NCBI GenBank assembly: GCA_034670405.1
Contig: JAXDDX010000087.1
Location: 1,849,001-1,913,000, forward strand
Source: Hoplostethus atlanticus
Taxonomy: Eukaryota; Chordata; Actinopteri; Trachichthyiformes; Trachichthyidae
DNA: 64,000 bases
Reading direction: 5' to 3'
Positions 1-12,862 of the stretch are shown here, piece by piece (position 1 is the first letter of the stretch; each line of letters begins with the position of its first letter). The position numbers and the translations under genes were made by a program. The notes below the pieces were generated by a model that was not told the origin of the DNA, searched no databases, and saw nothing but the letters and a program-made list of their open reading frames with translations.

Positions 1-199
1 GGGCAGATATGTTTAGAATGTGCCTCGCAATGCACTTAAAGTAAAGTGTCACCCCATTTAGGAGCCAAATATAACACACACTGTTGTGCAATATCGCAGT
101 CCTACAGGTTAATGACTGTGGAAGTATTATACTGGATTCAGAGATCCTGAGGAGACAAGACTAAACAAGTTGCTAGGATCTGGAGCACATATGCATGCA

Positions 200-266
200 C
201 ACGCAGACGCACACACACATGCGCATACACACACACACACACACACACAAACACACGCACACGCAG
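200..266. repeat. (CA)n microsatellite, imperfect
   Basis: Interrupted CA/CG/CATG dinucleotide tract. Confidence 0.9.
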
Positions 267-367
267 GGGGATCGGATGTCAGAAGAGCAGGGTTTGCAGA
301 GCAGGCCTCCTGATAGGAGCCAAGACAACAGAAAGTATTAATAATGGATAAGCCCGCATTCAGAGAG

Positions 368-373
<6 letters not shown>

Positions 374-430
<57 letters not shown>
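374..430. repeat. (GATA)n microsatellite
   Basis: About fourteen GATA tetranucleotides without obvious interruption. Three such arrays occur upstream of sertad2 (here, near 7,440 and near 21,165). Confidence 0.95.
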
Positions 431-989
431 TAGAGATAACAGAGAAAGGGAGAGAAGGAGGGATAGACAGAAAGAGAGAATGAGAAATGAAGGGAAGGGT
501 GAGTGGCTGAACCTTAGCTGTAGTATGATTAGTATCTTAATTCCACTGTTTGGCACTAGGCCATTGGCTCCAGTACAGAGAGATACATTCACACATTGGA
601 GTTTTAGTTCTACAAACATTCTGCTGAGGCGGAGCTGCCCTGGAGGCAGAAATAATCTCATTGGTTGAGTTATGGGCGGAGCCAAGAAGCCAAGAAGCAG
701 TTTTTTTAGTACAATTTAGGTAGCTGGCAGCTTGGATGGCAAAGAAGGAAAAATTCTAAATAAAAAATATAAATGGCATTTTCTTTCATTGATGACCATG
801 GCATCCGTGGTCTTGGAAGATCAGCAGACTACCTAGCTTACCTAGATAGCTATAGGCTAGTATGGCTAGATTGAACTTGGTAGGTCAGCTCCAATATACA
901 TTGTTCTGCTGGACATGACAATGTGCTGGTATGCATACAGGAATAGTTCAGAATAGTGAAATATGGACATTATCTTCTGTTACCAAGCA

Positions 990-1202
990 GGGAAAAAAGT
1001 TTTTAAAAAAGTCAGGCGAGATTGTTTCACTCCTTTCCAATGCAAACAAACTTGTTTCAAGAAGAAGTAAAGTTAAGTGTAATTTTCTTGATACTAGTGG
1101 AGTGATTTGTCTTATTCTGTCTTGTTCCAGGATACTGAAAAAAGTGAAACGAGTGGAATTATTTAATTTTCATTTCATTTAAATGACATTTTTTTGCAGT
1201 GT
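990..1202. mobile_element. MITE of the CACTGCAAAAAA-terminus family (partial)
   Basis: The stretch ends in tttttttgcagtg, the inverse of the cactgcaaaaaa terminus seen near 41,769. It contains family-typical phrases such as cttgtttcaag. Related copies lie at about 29,090-29,272 and 41,769-42,948. The left end is not clear. It is non-coding, and assignment to a transposase superfamily is not possible from the sequence alone. Confidence 0.5.
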
Positions 1203-2927
1203 ATGTTGAAAAAAACGAAAATCCTCCGAACACGTAAACTAAGCAGATATCAGAGTCGCATTGTGCCTGGGTTGTTGGTATCACAGGTGCTATAGCGTCA
1301 CCTCCCTCCTTACAGTGACTCACTGCTCCACCACCTGCATATAGGTCCATGTTGCATCATATACCTCCATTGGAATCCCCCCTCCCACACTCTTCCTTCC
1401 ACTGTCTTTGTCTGTCTACTGCATGCTTTAGACTCAATCTTTAGACACAATCCTAACAGAAACTCTTTGATTCCACGCTCACCATGTTATATATGGGAAT
1501 GACTGACCTGCTGCATGACAGATTCAACGGTATATATTCAAACTGGACCGCGACAAAAATTCTAGTGATGTTTCATTCGTCACGTATGAACGTATGAACG
1601 TCTGAAACCTGGCAACCGAAGCATGGCAGAAATGAAGGATGCATGGATGGATTTTTTCATGACATAAATCTTTTATTTGGTCATCATAACTTTTGAAATG
1701 TCATGGCACGGCATGACTGCTTGCTGGATTTTGTTGTTCAATGTTTGGTTTGCTGTAAAACATGAACTTGAATGCGTCACTCATTAAGTCCGCGGATGTT
1801 GAGTGTGGAAAAGCAGAGAATAATGATCACCAAAGTCTACAGAAAACAGAAAACTTCAATCGTGGAGACAGCTTGAATGTAGATAGATGCAGATGCAGAT
1901 GCAGGTAGAATGAAAATAGCCAAATATTTTCCCCATAGTCCACTGAAAATGCCAGGATGTTCACTACTATACTGTTTACTAGGTTTGATTTTAGTAGACA
2001 TCACAAAAACAACAGCCTAAAAACACGGGAGGAAATAGCAGGGTAAAGAAACCCGTCCACGATACGGCGCAACTTGACATTATTTATTCCCTGTGGCGAT
2101 CAATTAAGTTTCATCATTATTACGATGGCGAAATAAAGCACAAACAGTACTGAATAGTACTGCCACTATACCACTATATATAGTGCGCTTGCTTCAGCAC
2201 TAACTGAAGTAACTGCACAGATTCCAGCCACAGGGTGTGTTGAATGAGGGAGGGAGAATTAATAGGCAACCCTGATATTGGGATATTTGGCTTACAGCCA
2301 CTGTATGATTATGGCATAATGATTATACACTTTGTGATACAGTGCTGCGTCAGCTTGGCAGTCATTCAAGTGGCTGATATCTGTGTCAATGGTGCAAAGT
2401 AGTATTTGGGGGAGATTACTGTTTGGGGTCTGTGACTGAATGATGATGTGTGGATCGGCATAATTTGGCGTTTGTGTGGAAGCAAGTGGTGTGCACTTGA
2501 GCGAGCTGGCGGGAGGAGGGGGGGGGGTGTAATGTCATGTATTCCACACACTGGATCCTGCATGCACGCACACACACACAGCTGAAATGCATCGGCGAGG
2601 GCAAACACAAACTATACATTATATACTGTACTGACACTATTGTATACTGCAGGTGTGCATTTTATTTTGATGTATCTTATTTACTCAGATCCGCATTGGT
2701 TACTCCTGTGGGGGCGCAAGAAATTTTAGAAATATTATAACTTGCAGGTTAATATGCTTAATAATACATTATATTACAGATTTTAAAATAATATATTACA
2801 AGTGTGTGTGTGTGTGGGTCGATGTGGCCAGTTATCATGGCTCTTGGCTGGCTCGTTCTACTGCGGATTGTTCTGTTCAATAATTCATGTGGAGGACAGC
2901 GAACGCATCCCTCTGGTCTGCGCCGAT

Positions 2928-2929
<2 letters not shown>

Positions 2930-3000
<71 letters not shown>
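2930..3000. repeat. Compound (GT)n(CTGT)n microsatellite
   Basis: A GT run of about 30 bases passes directly into about ten CTGT units. Confidence 0.95.
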
Positions 3001-4572
3001 GATCAGGTGCATGTGTTTGTGCATGTGTATTGTGTTTCTTTGTGTTTACTGGGAATGGTGCCGTGACATGCCAGCGTGTTGGGTCAGACTGGGCTGCCTG
3101 GGAAGGATTTGGGAAGACGGGACTGGACCGGAGTAGACTAGACCAGTCTGGACTGGACTATAGACCTAGACTTGAATAGTCTAGTTTGGACTGTACTGGA
3201 CCTGCCTGGACTCGACCGGGCTGAATTCAGATGATTTCTACACTTTTCCATTCTATTTGCTGTTATTTTCCCGAAGCCTGCAGAAGCGGCTCACATCCTC
3301 AGGTTTTCCACGTGGTGTTGTTTCCAGCAGAGCCCGCTCCATTTCACTTTCCCTGGGTTTGTTTGTTTGAGCGGTTTTGGCTAAAGGTACTTGGAAGTAA
3401 ATCATTTTTCTTTCAGGTTTGGTTTGGCTCACTGTCCCCATGCTGAAGGAGAAAAGTTAAACTAAATATTTAGTAGTCCACCCCCCACCCCCCCAGTCAT
3501 TGCCCTGTACTGAGTGTTCCCTCTCTGATGAAGGTGATTTTTATTTGGTTTTATTTTGTGTTGTATCTATGTGTTAGAGTGTTAACGTCTGGTACATTGC
3601 AGCAGCAGATAAGAACAGAAAATAAAATAGAAATAAGAATGTAGCAAATCTGGGGCACTAAACATAACGCAACACTTCAATTTTAACACTAGAAAGTAGT
3701 GTGAGTACAAAATAACAACAGTAGACCATGAGAAAAATGGTCTACTGCTGTTATGAAAAAGTGAAAAATTTTAAAAAGGAATAAAAATATGTCAGCTGAC
3801 AGCATATGTACAGGATTTGGACACTATAGATAGAAATAGAAACTAATAGAAAGTGTCTAAACGTGCAGACGTGCGTTGCAAAAAAACAATTTATCTCTGC
3901 GTCATTAGATAATTTACAGGGAAGAGGGAGATGCTGATGATGCTGGTGATAATGATGATGAAATGCAAACGAAGGTCATGCATGTGATTCAGACCCACAA
4001 CGTCAGGGGTGCGTAATATGTGCTGAGAAACCGGGACACCCCCTGTCCGTCTGCTTCTCCCACTTTACTTTCCCCAGTCTGTCTGTCTGTTTTTTTCCTC
4101 TCTCTTTCGATTCAATTCAGTTTAATTCAATTCCTATTTTCGCCTTTTTTTCCCGCTAAGCGAAAAACTCTCTTTTAAACTCGCTTTTATGCTTTCTATA
4201 CTATCCCTATTGCTATCCCTACCGCTCTCTCTACCTACACATATAACCCACAACTGAACGCAACAAGTTCACGGGATGTCAAAAGGCATTCTGGGAAACA
4301 TAGGAAATCCCCAACTGATGTAGAAGTAGCCAAAGCAGGTTGAAGGAAAGTGGGATACACCAAAAATGTGAATTACAGCACTTCGTCACAAAGTAACTCA
4401 CTGCACTGAACATCACAGACTGATGATGTCTAACAGTTGTGGAGTGTGGATCCTTTAAGAAAGTACACAGGACTACAGTTTCCCTCAGCTATGATTTGGT
4501 ATGAATGGGCTACTTGCACTATTACAAAAAAAAACCCAATCAAGCTCTGCCTTTGTCCTTGTTTGCAATTTT

Positions 4573-4601
4573 TTATGTGTGTGTGTGTGTGTGTGTGTGT
4601 G
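4573..4601. repeat. (GT)n microsatellite
   Basis: Short uninterrupted GT tract. A run of about 20 T follows at 4,692-4,711. Confidence 0.9.
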
Positions 4602-4740
4602 CACCGCGAACACAAACGGTGCATTTATTCTCTGCTTTGGGTCGACTCCTGTTTTGGACCAACACATGTTCATCTGTTATTCCCAAATATGTATTTTTTT
4701 TTTTTTTTTTTGTGCCTGCCAAACGGCGTGCGGACAAAGG

Positions 4741-4990
4741 ACTGGGTGTTTGTCTGGAGAGGGTGCTGGGGAGGGGAGGAGGGGATGATGGGTAATAGGC
4801 GGTGCGTGGGGGTCTGGAGGGGACGACGGCGGGTGACGGGCGGGGGGTCTGGCGGGGTAGATGCGTGATGGATGGGGGCTTGGAGGGGACCATGGGTGAC
4901 GGGTGGGAGGGTCTGCAGGGGACAGTGGGGAGTTTGGAGGGGACGATGGGAGGTGGGTGGGTGGATGTGAGTTTGGGGAGGCAAGGGTGG
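4741..4990. repeat. G-rich degenerate minisatellite
   Basis: Repeated phrases of the type tggaggggac-gatgggtgac-gggtggg recur with variation across about 250 bases. The plus strand is strongly G-rich with many runs of three or more G. The long open frames on the minus strand here (Pro/Ser/His-rich) are a by-product of the repeat. Confidence 0.7.
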
Positions 4991-5106
4991 GGGTACGTCT
5001 ATGTATATTAATTTCCCTGCATGTGTGTATGAACATGCATACACTCATCTGCTCATGGATGTGTCTGCGTGCGTGCACATGCCTGTCTGTTCATAGGCTT
5101 GTCTGC

Positions 5107-5110
<4 letters not shown>

Positions 5111-5168
<58 letters not shown>
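5111..5168. repeat. (GT)n microsatellite, about 29 units
   Basis: Uninterrupted GT run, one of the longest in the window. Confidence 0.95.
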
Positions 5169-5171
<3 letters not shown>

Positions 5172-5278
5172 TGCTCTTTTGTTTTGTTCTGGGTTGCTGG
5201 GTGATGGGACCAGCTGGGAGGGCTGAAGCCATTCACTTCCCTTCTGCTACCCTGAAGGCAGCCAGCAGGGAGGGAGGG

Positions 5279-5298
5279 AGGAGAGAGAGAGAGAGTGT

Positions 5299-5352
<54 letters not shown>
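5279..5352. repeat. (GA)n microsatellite
   Basis: Purine-only GA tract with occasional GACA. Weaker GA-rich sequence continues to about 5,530, including a short GA run near 5,478-5,492. Confidence 0.95.
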
Positions 5353-5356
<4 letters not shown>

Positions 5357-5836
5357 TAGGTTGAAAGAATGAAATAGAGGCAAAAGAGGAGGAGGAGTGG
5401 CTTTATCCAGGTCTATATCTCAATGCAGAGACAGAGGGAAAGATAGAGCTAGCAAGAGAGAGCGAGGTAAGGAAAGAGAGAGAGAGAGAGAGCAGAGAGG
5501 CAGAAGGGAGAAAGGGAGGGAGAGAGGATGAAAGAATGAAACTGGGCAGAAAAAGGAGGAGGAGGGGTTTACTCTGGTCTGCATCTCATTGTAAAGAGAG
5601 ACAGAGGGGGGACGACTGCAGTCCGGCAAAGGCTGACGAAAAAGAGAGGGAAGTTTTGAATGTAGCTTGGAGTGGATGACGGGATCGGTGAAGGAAAAAC
5701 GGGGGGGATGGAGTTGTAGAGGGAGGGGAAACGTGTCAGGCCGAGTCGTGATAGAGCAGCAGAGCTGACTCAACCCGTCTGGCCTGGCGTGGGAGGACAG
5801 CAGTAGCGGAAGTAATGGATTCCTCCGCATGGAATA

Positions 5837-6380
5837 GGATTACAGTAATCTGATCACAGACAAAAACGGGTAATTGTACCCAGTTATAGTAATTGAAAAT
5901 ACACATTTGCACTTAACAGGATTACAGTAATCCCATTACAATAAAAACCAGAGAGAAACCAAGCGACTGTACTCTGAACTACTGTAAACCACACTGTTGC
6001 AGTAATAGAAAACAGGATTGAAGTAATCTGATTACAACAAAAACTGGTAACTGTACTCTGCTACAGTGATAGAAAAAAAACTGCAAAACTGTATTACAGT
6101 AATGTCATTACAGCACAAGTTGAGAAAGACCGAGAGAAACGTCACCCTTAAAGTAACAGAGTAATATACAGCAATATGATTACATCAAATACTGGTAACT
6201 ACTACACATTTAACAATATTACAGTAATCTGATTACAGCGATGACTGGTAAATGCACTCTATTATGGCAATAGAAAAATACATGTGCATATAACAGGACT
6301 ACAGTAATCTGATTCCAACAAAAACTGTACAATCCATTACAGTTACTGACAAAACACAGTAGTCAGATTACAGATACATT
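5837..6380. repeat. Degenerate tandem array, period about 83 bp
   Basis: The phrase ggattacagtaatctgatta and variants recur near 5,837, 5,920, 6,014, 6,090, 6,213 and 6,296. Each is followed by variants of caaaaactggtaactgtact and often of tagaaaatacacat. Spacing is roughly 75-95 bases, so this is about six or seven diverged copies of one unit, not scattered similarity. Confidence 0.75.
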
Positions 6381-6717
6381 TGTAAAAGAGTTTTTACTTG
6401 TTTGATTACATTTTATAAGGTGAAGGGTGTTTTGATTGCGAGACTGTCGCCTGACCGTGACTGAAACCACTTAAAATACCAGTGTGACAACTGTAGACGT
6501 TGAGTAATCTGTAACAAAAGTAATCAAATGAAGCAATTGAGTCGTAAACCAGTGTATTTCAGATCTCGACTTTTCAATAGTTAAAGGGGAAATAAGCGGG
6601 ATTTTTTTGTTGCCCCATAGCGCAAAAGGAAAGGGGTGTTGATCAATACCAGTGTTTCTCGGCCAGGTGCTGAGATTTCTGGCTTTCAAATCTCACTTTC
6701 GGGCCCGTAGTCTGTTT

Positions 6718-6739
6718 CCCCCCCCCCCCCCCCCCCCCC
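6718..6739. repeat. Poly-C run, about 22 bases
   Basis: Uninterrupted cytosines (G run on the other strand). Assembly length here should be treated with caution. Confidence 0.9.
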
Positions 6740-7005
6740 GCATTTTCAGCTATTCAGTGATGGAGGACGGTGCTGCGAGCGGGCAGTCGGAGTCAAAACA
6801 CATTTTGTTCTCAAGCCAAAAAAGCAAATGACATATTACCTCTTCACGAGACATTTCTGTTGGATCTCTGCTCTAGTTAGCGATCTGCTAGCTAACAGTC
6901 AGTTGTGAATTGGCTTCATGGCCCTTAGGGTCATGAGACATATTCAACCCATAAAGGACTGAACCGAAATCAAAGTTTGCACACAACAGTTTTGATATCC
7001 TACAC

Positions 7006-7183
7006 CAGCGGTTCCCAAATTGGGATCCGGGGACCTGCAGGGGTCCTTTAGAGCGTTTGAGCAAAAGTTTTACTATAGTGTTTCACTCACTAGTTATTAG
7101 CACAAGGACAGATATATGTAACTCTTCTCAGATGGGGTCCCTTATAGGACAAAATCAAACATGAACAACTTTGAGAACCTCTG
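7006..7183. mobile_element. Short non-autonomous hAT (Charlie-like) MITE
   Basis: The left end cagcggttcccaaattggg and the right end caactttgagaacctctg form imperfect terminal inverted repeats of the cagNggttcNcaaa type typical of hAT/Charlie elements. About 178 bases lie within the ends and there is no coding capacity. Flanking bases (tcctacac and atatacac) could be a decayed 8-bp target duplication. Confidence 0.65.
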
Positions 7184-7438
7184 ATATACACCAAGGTGAC
7201 TTGATCGGGGTGTTTTTTTTTCAGTATGCCAGGCTATTTTCCTGCTTTTTGTACATTGTACTGATTACATCGACTGATAAAGGGGAGCAAAAAACAACGC
7301 TGGAGGGGAAAGGCTCCCAACGGGTCTTGTGGTCGGGAAAAAAGAGCGAAGGCTTGATGAAGGGAGCTGCTGGCAGCAACTCCAGCGCGAGACTAGAAAG
7401 AAACGGGGCACAGAAGCCGAGGAGGGAAGAGATGAATA

Positions 7439-7453
7439 GACAGATAGATAGAC

Positions 7454-7514
<61 letters not shown>
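7439..7514. repeat. (GATA)n microsatellite
   Basis: GATA/GACA tetranucleotides for about 75 bases. The Ser-Ile-Tyr-Leu frame on the minus strand is only its translation. Confidence 0.95.
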
Positions 7515-7515
<1 letters not shown>

Positions 7516-8083
7516 CTGTTCATGTCTGAAGCTAAACCACTGTGGCTGCTTCCTCATTCCGTGACTTGTGAGTCGGGTCGGTTTCTCTAAGATTAATGAC
7601 CTTCCTGTTTTCTGCTGCAGTAGCGAACCACAGTGTTTTCTATTCGGTTCGGTTTTTACTTAAAGTGCACTTCCAACACGTTGCAAAATTCATTGTTGCA
7701 GTAGGCATGTCAGAGAAAGACTGCACAGTATGAGTATGAGAGGGTAGCAAGGAAATCCAACCACCCATTCTTACCAAATAGACTACATACTGTATATACT
7801 ATTAATTACTATTACTACTACTACTACTACTGTGTCAAGCCGTCTGTACAGACTCCTCTGTATGGAGCTAACCTGTGACTCAAATTGCAAAAAAAACCAA
7901 AAGAAATCTAAAAATCTGGCAACTGCACTGGAGCGATTATGGGAACTGAATTCTCCAGCATCAATATGTTTTTGTTGCGTTTTCCCTGGCGGACAGAGGT
8001 ATCTGTGTCCCATCTAGCTGCTAGACTATTGGTGAGTGGTCCCACTGGAATGTGTCACACTCACCAGTTTGTTATGGAGGGAG

Positions 8084-8084
<1 letters not shown>

Positions 8085-8112
<28 letters not shown>
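8085..8112. repeat. (CA)n microsatellite
   Basis: Short CA run followed by GAGA. Confidence 0.9.
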
Positions 8113-8115
<3 letters not shown>

Positions 8116-8814
8116 AGAGAAGGGCTGGAGTACACTTTTACACATAACCCCAAGCCAAAAGCCATTAAGACATTTAGTATGTTTTTGTGAGCAAACACGG
8201 TTATTACAATGTTATTACAATGTTATTACAATGCTTTTACTGGCTTTCAAATGAGTTGCATTACTAGTTCTCAATTTTGGAACTGTTTCAAGTTATTCTA
8301 AATATTGGCGATTATGTATAGTTTTATAGTACATGCTTCCAAACTAAATAATTCATGGTTTGGATGCATAAACGGCTGAAAATTGTTATCTTGCATACTG
8401 TTTTGGCATTATCGTTCCTGATAAACAGTCAGTAAAGTAACTGTGTTGAATGAATCGAAAGAGAGACGGAAACAATTCATCTCACGAGTTGTGAAACAAG
8501 GAAAACAGAGACGGGAGACAAATGAAAGAGAGAGAGCGAGAGAGAGAAAACAATTTTTCCTGTAAGTCACCTGACACTGGAGGCGTCACACAGCCACCAG
8601 TAAACACACCTCCCTCCCTCTCTCTCTTCTCTGTCTCTCACTCTTGTTCTTTGCCTGTGTCTCTCATCCGTTGCATAACCCCCTTTTTCTCGTAATCTGA
8701 ACAATTCAATCATCGGCCCTTACTATTGTCTGCCTGTACTTCCTGAAGATCTCCAATCCACACACAGAAAAACGAGGGTTCAAATCAATAGAAATTTAAA
8801 TAAATAACCCAGTG

Positions 8815-8990
8815 TGGGTCTTTAAACGTTCCTCTAATATTGCTGGTTTGGCATTTCTTATTCTGAAATGGTCCTTGACAGCACCATAAAGGGTCTATGT
8901 AGAACTATTTGAGCACGGTGCTTTGGAGAACCTCTCAAAAAATGGTTCTTTACAGCGCCAAAAAGGGACCTTTTAGGGAAAAGTATAAAT
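8815..8990. mobile_element. MITE of the ggttctttacag/aaccttt family
   Basis: Contains phrases such as aatggttctttacagc and gtagaactatttgagc with a diverged middle. The same family is seen near 31,230-31,435, 36,745-36,955 and 43,255-43,950. It is a non-coding, short dispersed element. The superfamily is not decidable here. Confidence 0.45.
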
Positions 8991-10349
8991 CAATGCTTTT
9001 ATTTACGTCACTTCTTCTAGCGCCCTCACACAATATCACAGGAAACCAGCGAGTAAGGAGTTAGCCAGTCTAGGCGGCGCAAATTCATTTTAGGAGCGTA
9101 TTTTACTGAAATGGCAGCACTGCAGGAGCCTGACTCGCTTTTCTTACTCGTACTTCCCCTTTTGAAGTGCGTGAGTCGAGGCACTTATGAACTGTTTGAA
9201 GTCTCAATGAAAGAAAGAGGGTGGTGGTGGTGGGGGGGGGGTTGACAAATGGAGGGAGTCCACTTTCCACACCAGCGCTCTCTGTCTGGCTTTGTGTGTG
9301 TGTGTGTGTCTGAGAGCACTCGTGTCCACATAGTTAAGCCCGAGCCGTGAAGATAATACATGATAAGGACACAAAACATGAAATCATAGCACTCACCGTG
9401 GATGTCACGCTCTATCGTGGTTAAACCAGTTGTGTGTGTGTGTGTATGTGTGTTTGGGGTGGGGTGATAGGTGTGTCTGCAGAGCAATTAGGGGCGAGAG
9501 AGGGATGGAGGAAAGACACTGAAGGGAAGACTAATAGAGAGAAGGGGAAAGGGACAAAGATACAGCATAGGAGAGAGAGAGAGAGAGAGGGAATGGGAAG
9601 GAAGACAGATGGGTGTATTTGGTGTGCTGCCCTTCCCCTCCCTCCCTCTCTCTCTCTCTCTCGCTCTCTCCCTCTGCCTGTCTCTCTTTCTGCCTCTCCT
9701 TGGCTGGTGTGCCACGCCCATGCCTAATAGTATTAATAATATTCTCTTCACACACCCTATCCAAAAATCTGTCGCCACATCATGCATTTTTCAAATTGTA
9801 TTTCATTATTGTTTTTTTACTATAGTTTTAATATATTAATACTTACACCAATTTGGATGTATTTCTTAATTTTTGTCTTTTTTTTCGTAATGAAATTAAA
9901 ATTGTACGTGGGTCTTTATGTGCTCGGTAGATTTTATGACCCCAAAATGATTCAATAATTCAATTATTCAAAACTCTGGAAAGTTTCAAAAATGTGTGGG
10001 CATCACAGGTGAAACCAGCTTCCCTTTTTTTGGCGATGCAATGTTTTCACACACATTCAACACATTGTCCCACTTATCTCCAAAGAAAAACATGGTACAT
10101 TGTGTTGTAATTATCAAAATCTTCCATAGACAAAAGCAAAGTCTGATACTATTACAAGGAATGCATTATCATATTGTTTGGTTATGTTTGTTTATTATGT
10201 GCTTGGATTGTAATCTAGCTAATCTCTTGGTTAAAGGGTTTAAAAGTAGTAGTAGTAGCAGTAGTGGTAGTAGTAGTGGTAGTAATAGTTTGTACCTTTA
10301 CTACTAGGATGCCACACTCAAAGATGGGTCAGGTTCAGTTATTGTGTAG

Positions 10350-10351
<2 letters not shown>

Positions 10352-10399
<48 letters not shown>
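10352..10399. repeat. (GT)n microsatellite, about 24 units
   Basis: Uninterrupted GT run followed by gcgcag. Confidence 0.95.
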
Positions 10400-10402
<3 letters not shown>

Positions 10403-11019
10403 AGTCTTTGAGTGTCCTCTCTGCCCATGCGTCCGATAGATTCCGTTGATATGAAAATAGACCGTTAGTGTTGTCACCGTGAGTAGGCTATAAACGGAAC
10501 ATGATAGTCGGAGTCTAATTCCGGTGACGGGCCGTCATCCTGTGAGTTGCCACCCAAAGGTGCAACACGGCGATGGACGGAAGCAACATGTAGCCTCACG
10601 TACAGGGCTTGTGTGACGAGCGAGACCAGTGAACTCACCATGAGTCAAGTTCACACTCATGCACATTATCACACACTGCCAGTGACACACACACACACTC
10701 AATCATACATGCTGATACATGCACAGAGAAGTAGAAAGAGACAGGGAGCATCATGTCCGACATCCTACTGGCTTTTGAATTATTTTTGAATGATGTTCTC
10801 AATTTTGGAAGTGTTAGATATTGGTGATTGTGTAATGTTTTGGCAATATTGTGTCTGATCAATAAAGTAACTAAATTGACAAAAATGGAAATAAATGGGA
10901 ATGGGGAAAAAGAGAGAGTGAGACCGAGACCGTGAAATAAGGATGAGCCGTAGGAGAGAAACAGAGGCACATTTTTACAGAGAGAGGGAAATGGAAGAAG
11001 AAGAACGAGGCAGAAATAA

Positions 11020-11020
<1 letters not shown>

Positions 11021-11052
<32 letters not shown>
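11021..11052. repeat. (GA)n microsatellite
   Basis: Uninterrupted GA run. Confidence 0.9.
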
Positions 11053-11054
<2 letters not shown>

Positions 11055-11482
11055 TTGTGGGTGCAGCGCTCCAGTCGGTGTTGCTATGGCCCTGCCCTCC
11101 CTGCTCACTGAGCCATTTCCTGTTTTTGACCTGAAATCTTTATTTAGAGCCATCCCTCCTCTCTGCTGGGCATTCATGAGTCAACTCAGAGTCCAGAGAG
11201 ACCAATACAGAACTATAATCAAACCTTCGTCCACCGGCGTGTCAGGGTAACGTTCACGTGCGCGGAGTTACGCATTCCGGTTAAGGTGTTACTCGTGTTA
11301 AGCTGTCCGTGTGAGCCTTTGATACCCTGAGGTTGCGCATCCCCGTCGCCACTCATAAAATTAACAGAATATTCCTGTTTTTCATTCTTTTTTGACCACC
11401 GACTTGGTGCTGTCTGCTAGGATCGGAGTAAAATATCAATATCGGTATTGGTATTGGCTTTGCATAAACCCATATCAGTGGA

Positions 11483-11512
11483 ATCCCTACTAGTGGAAAC
11501 CCTAGTAGGGAT
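11483..11512. repeat. Perfect short inverted repeat
   Basis: Arms atccctactag and ctagtagggat are exact reverse complements of 11 bases, separated by an 8-base loop. It is probably a remnant of a transposon end or a chance hairpin. No following T-run suggests a terminator, and such a role would not apply in this genome. Confidence 0.7.
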
Positions 11513-11869
11513 GTAGGGAATTTTAAATTATAGTGTTGGTTGGCTGGCCGGTAATGCCCGTTCTAACCAGCAGCAGATGGCAGGGTGAAGTCCGGTAAAC
11601 TCACAACACAAAACAGGGCACAGCAGAGTCTGCTCCATCCAGACAAAACAGCACCGGAGCGTCCCGGGGCAGAATGGAGAGTCTGCTGCTCAGAAAATGG
11701 GCATCTTAGACCGTTTGTGCCCCTTATGCCCCCCCTGCTGCAGACTCACCCAGTGCACACACACACAGGCAGGCTGTCTTTGATGAACCTAGCATAATGG
11801 GTATTTCCAGTACATTATGTCCAATATTTACAGAGCCCACCAGTATGGTTGGCAGCCTTGGTAAAGATA

Positions 11870-12200
11870 AGGGTTGTTGATAGCGATATGTTTAGATTGA
11901 AGCTGCTGGTAGCCAATATGCTTAAATTTTATCATTTGTATGCCAAAAAATTAATTTAAAAAAAAGTATTCCGTTTTTCTCTTAGAATTGTATTGTTGTC
12001 AGGGTGGAAAAGCCCATCATGGGACACTAAAACTGAAATTCCTTTAAGTGGGCTAACAGGTCCTTAAGGCAGGTTTCATTGCAGGTTTTACAGACTGACA
12101 CCCCTGACTGCCAATATCGACCCAATATATCCATCTAACCATCAGTTCAACAGGGTGTATAGAGAGCAGGTTCTAATATAGTGGTGTAAACCAAGTAATT
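11870..12200. repeat. Dispersed repeat, first copy
   Basis: Contains phrases matching, as reverse complement, the stretch near 57,555-57,740 (gacaacaatacaattct against gacaagaatacaattct). It also shares, in the same direction, the phrase caggttttacag with 29,420-29,560. This is a non-coding, old interspersed element; its ends are not resolved. Confidence 0.4.
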
Positions 12201-12794
12201 GAAATGTTTATCACTGTATAAATGGATAAAATACATTGTCTAGAAATAATAAAATACTAGTAATGTCAATCTTCATGAGGTAAATTCATACATGTCACAG
12301 AAAGAAGTATCAAACTGATCAAATGTCTATGAGGATTGGGTCTTTACCACTCCATCACTGATGGTAACGCTAGTAAGGAAAGCGACAACGGCATTAAAGC
12401 GCAAACCTGTCTTACCCTGGATAAAAAAAGTAAAATAAGTAAAATAAAAATAAAAAGCACAATAATATTATCAAAACTACTGGAAGGTAATGCTGGGTCA
12501 ACGCTCCAACCCATAACTGCAGTATAGCCACCCTCTATAGAAACACTGTCACTCATTTAGTGGTTTTGTGTCATTTGTGTTTTGATGCTTTGAGATTTGG
12601 CATTTTTCAAAGTAAAAATTGAGCGCAATGAAGCATTTAATACAAGCAGCACTTTGACATCTGAACAGGAACATTACACTTACTTTATAGTTTAAAAGGC
12701 TTGTTTATGTTGTTCATGTGTAATTATCTAGCCTTATGCTGAGAGAGAGAGAGACAGAGACAGAGGGAGAGAGAGAGAGAGAATATGACACAAC

Positions 12795-12798
<4 letters not shown>

Positions 12799-12846
<48 letters not shown>

Positions 12847-12862
12847 CGCGCGGGCGGGCGGG
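12799..12862. repeat. (GT)n(GC)n(GGGC)n compound repeat
   Basis: About 40 bases of GT pass into about 13 bases of GC and then GGGC units. Alternating purine-pyrimidine sequence of this composition is a classic left-handed DNA former. A GA run lies just upstream (12,740-12,781). Confidence 0.95.

Noticed and set aside
4670-5078. Minus-strand Pro-rich open frames of 124-133 codons
   Set aside because: They follow the G-rich minisatellite and poly-T run and have no domain or start context.
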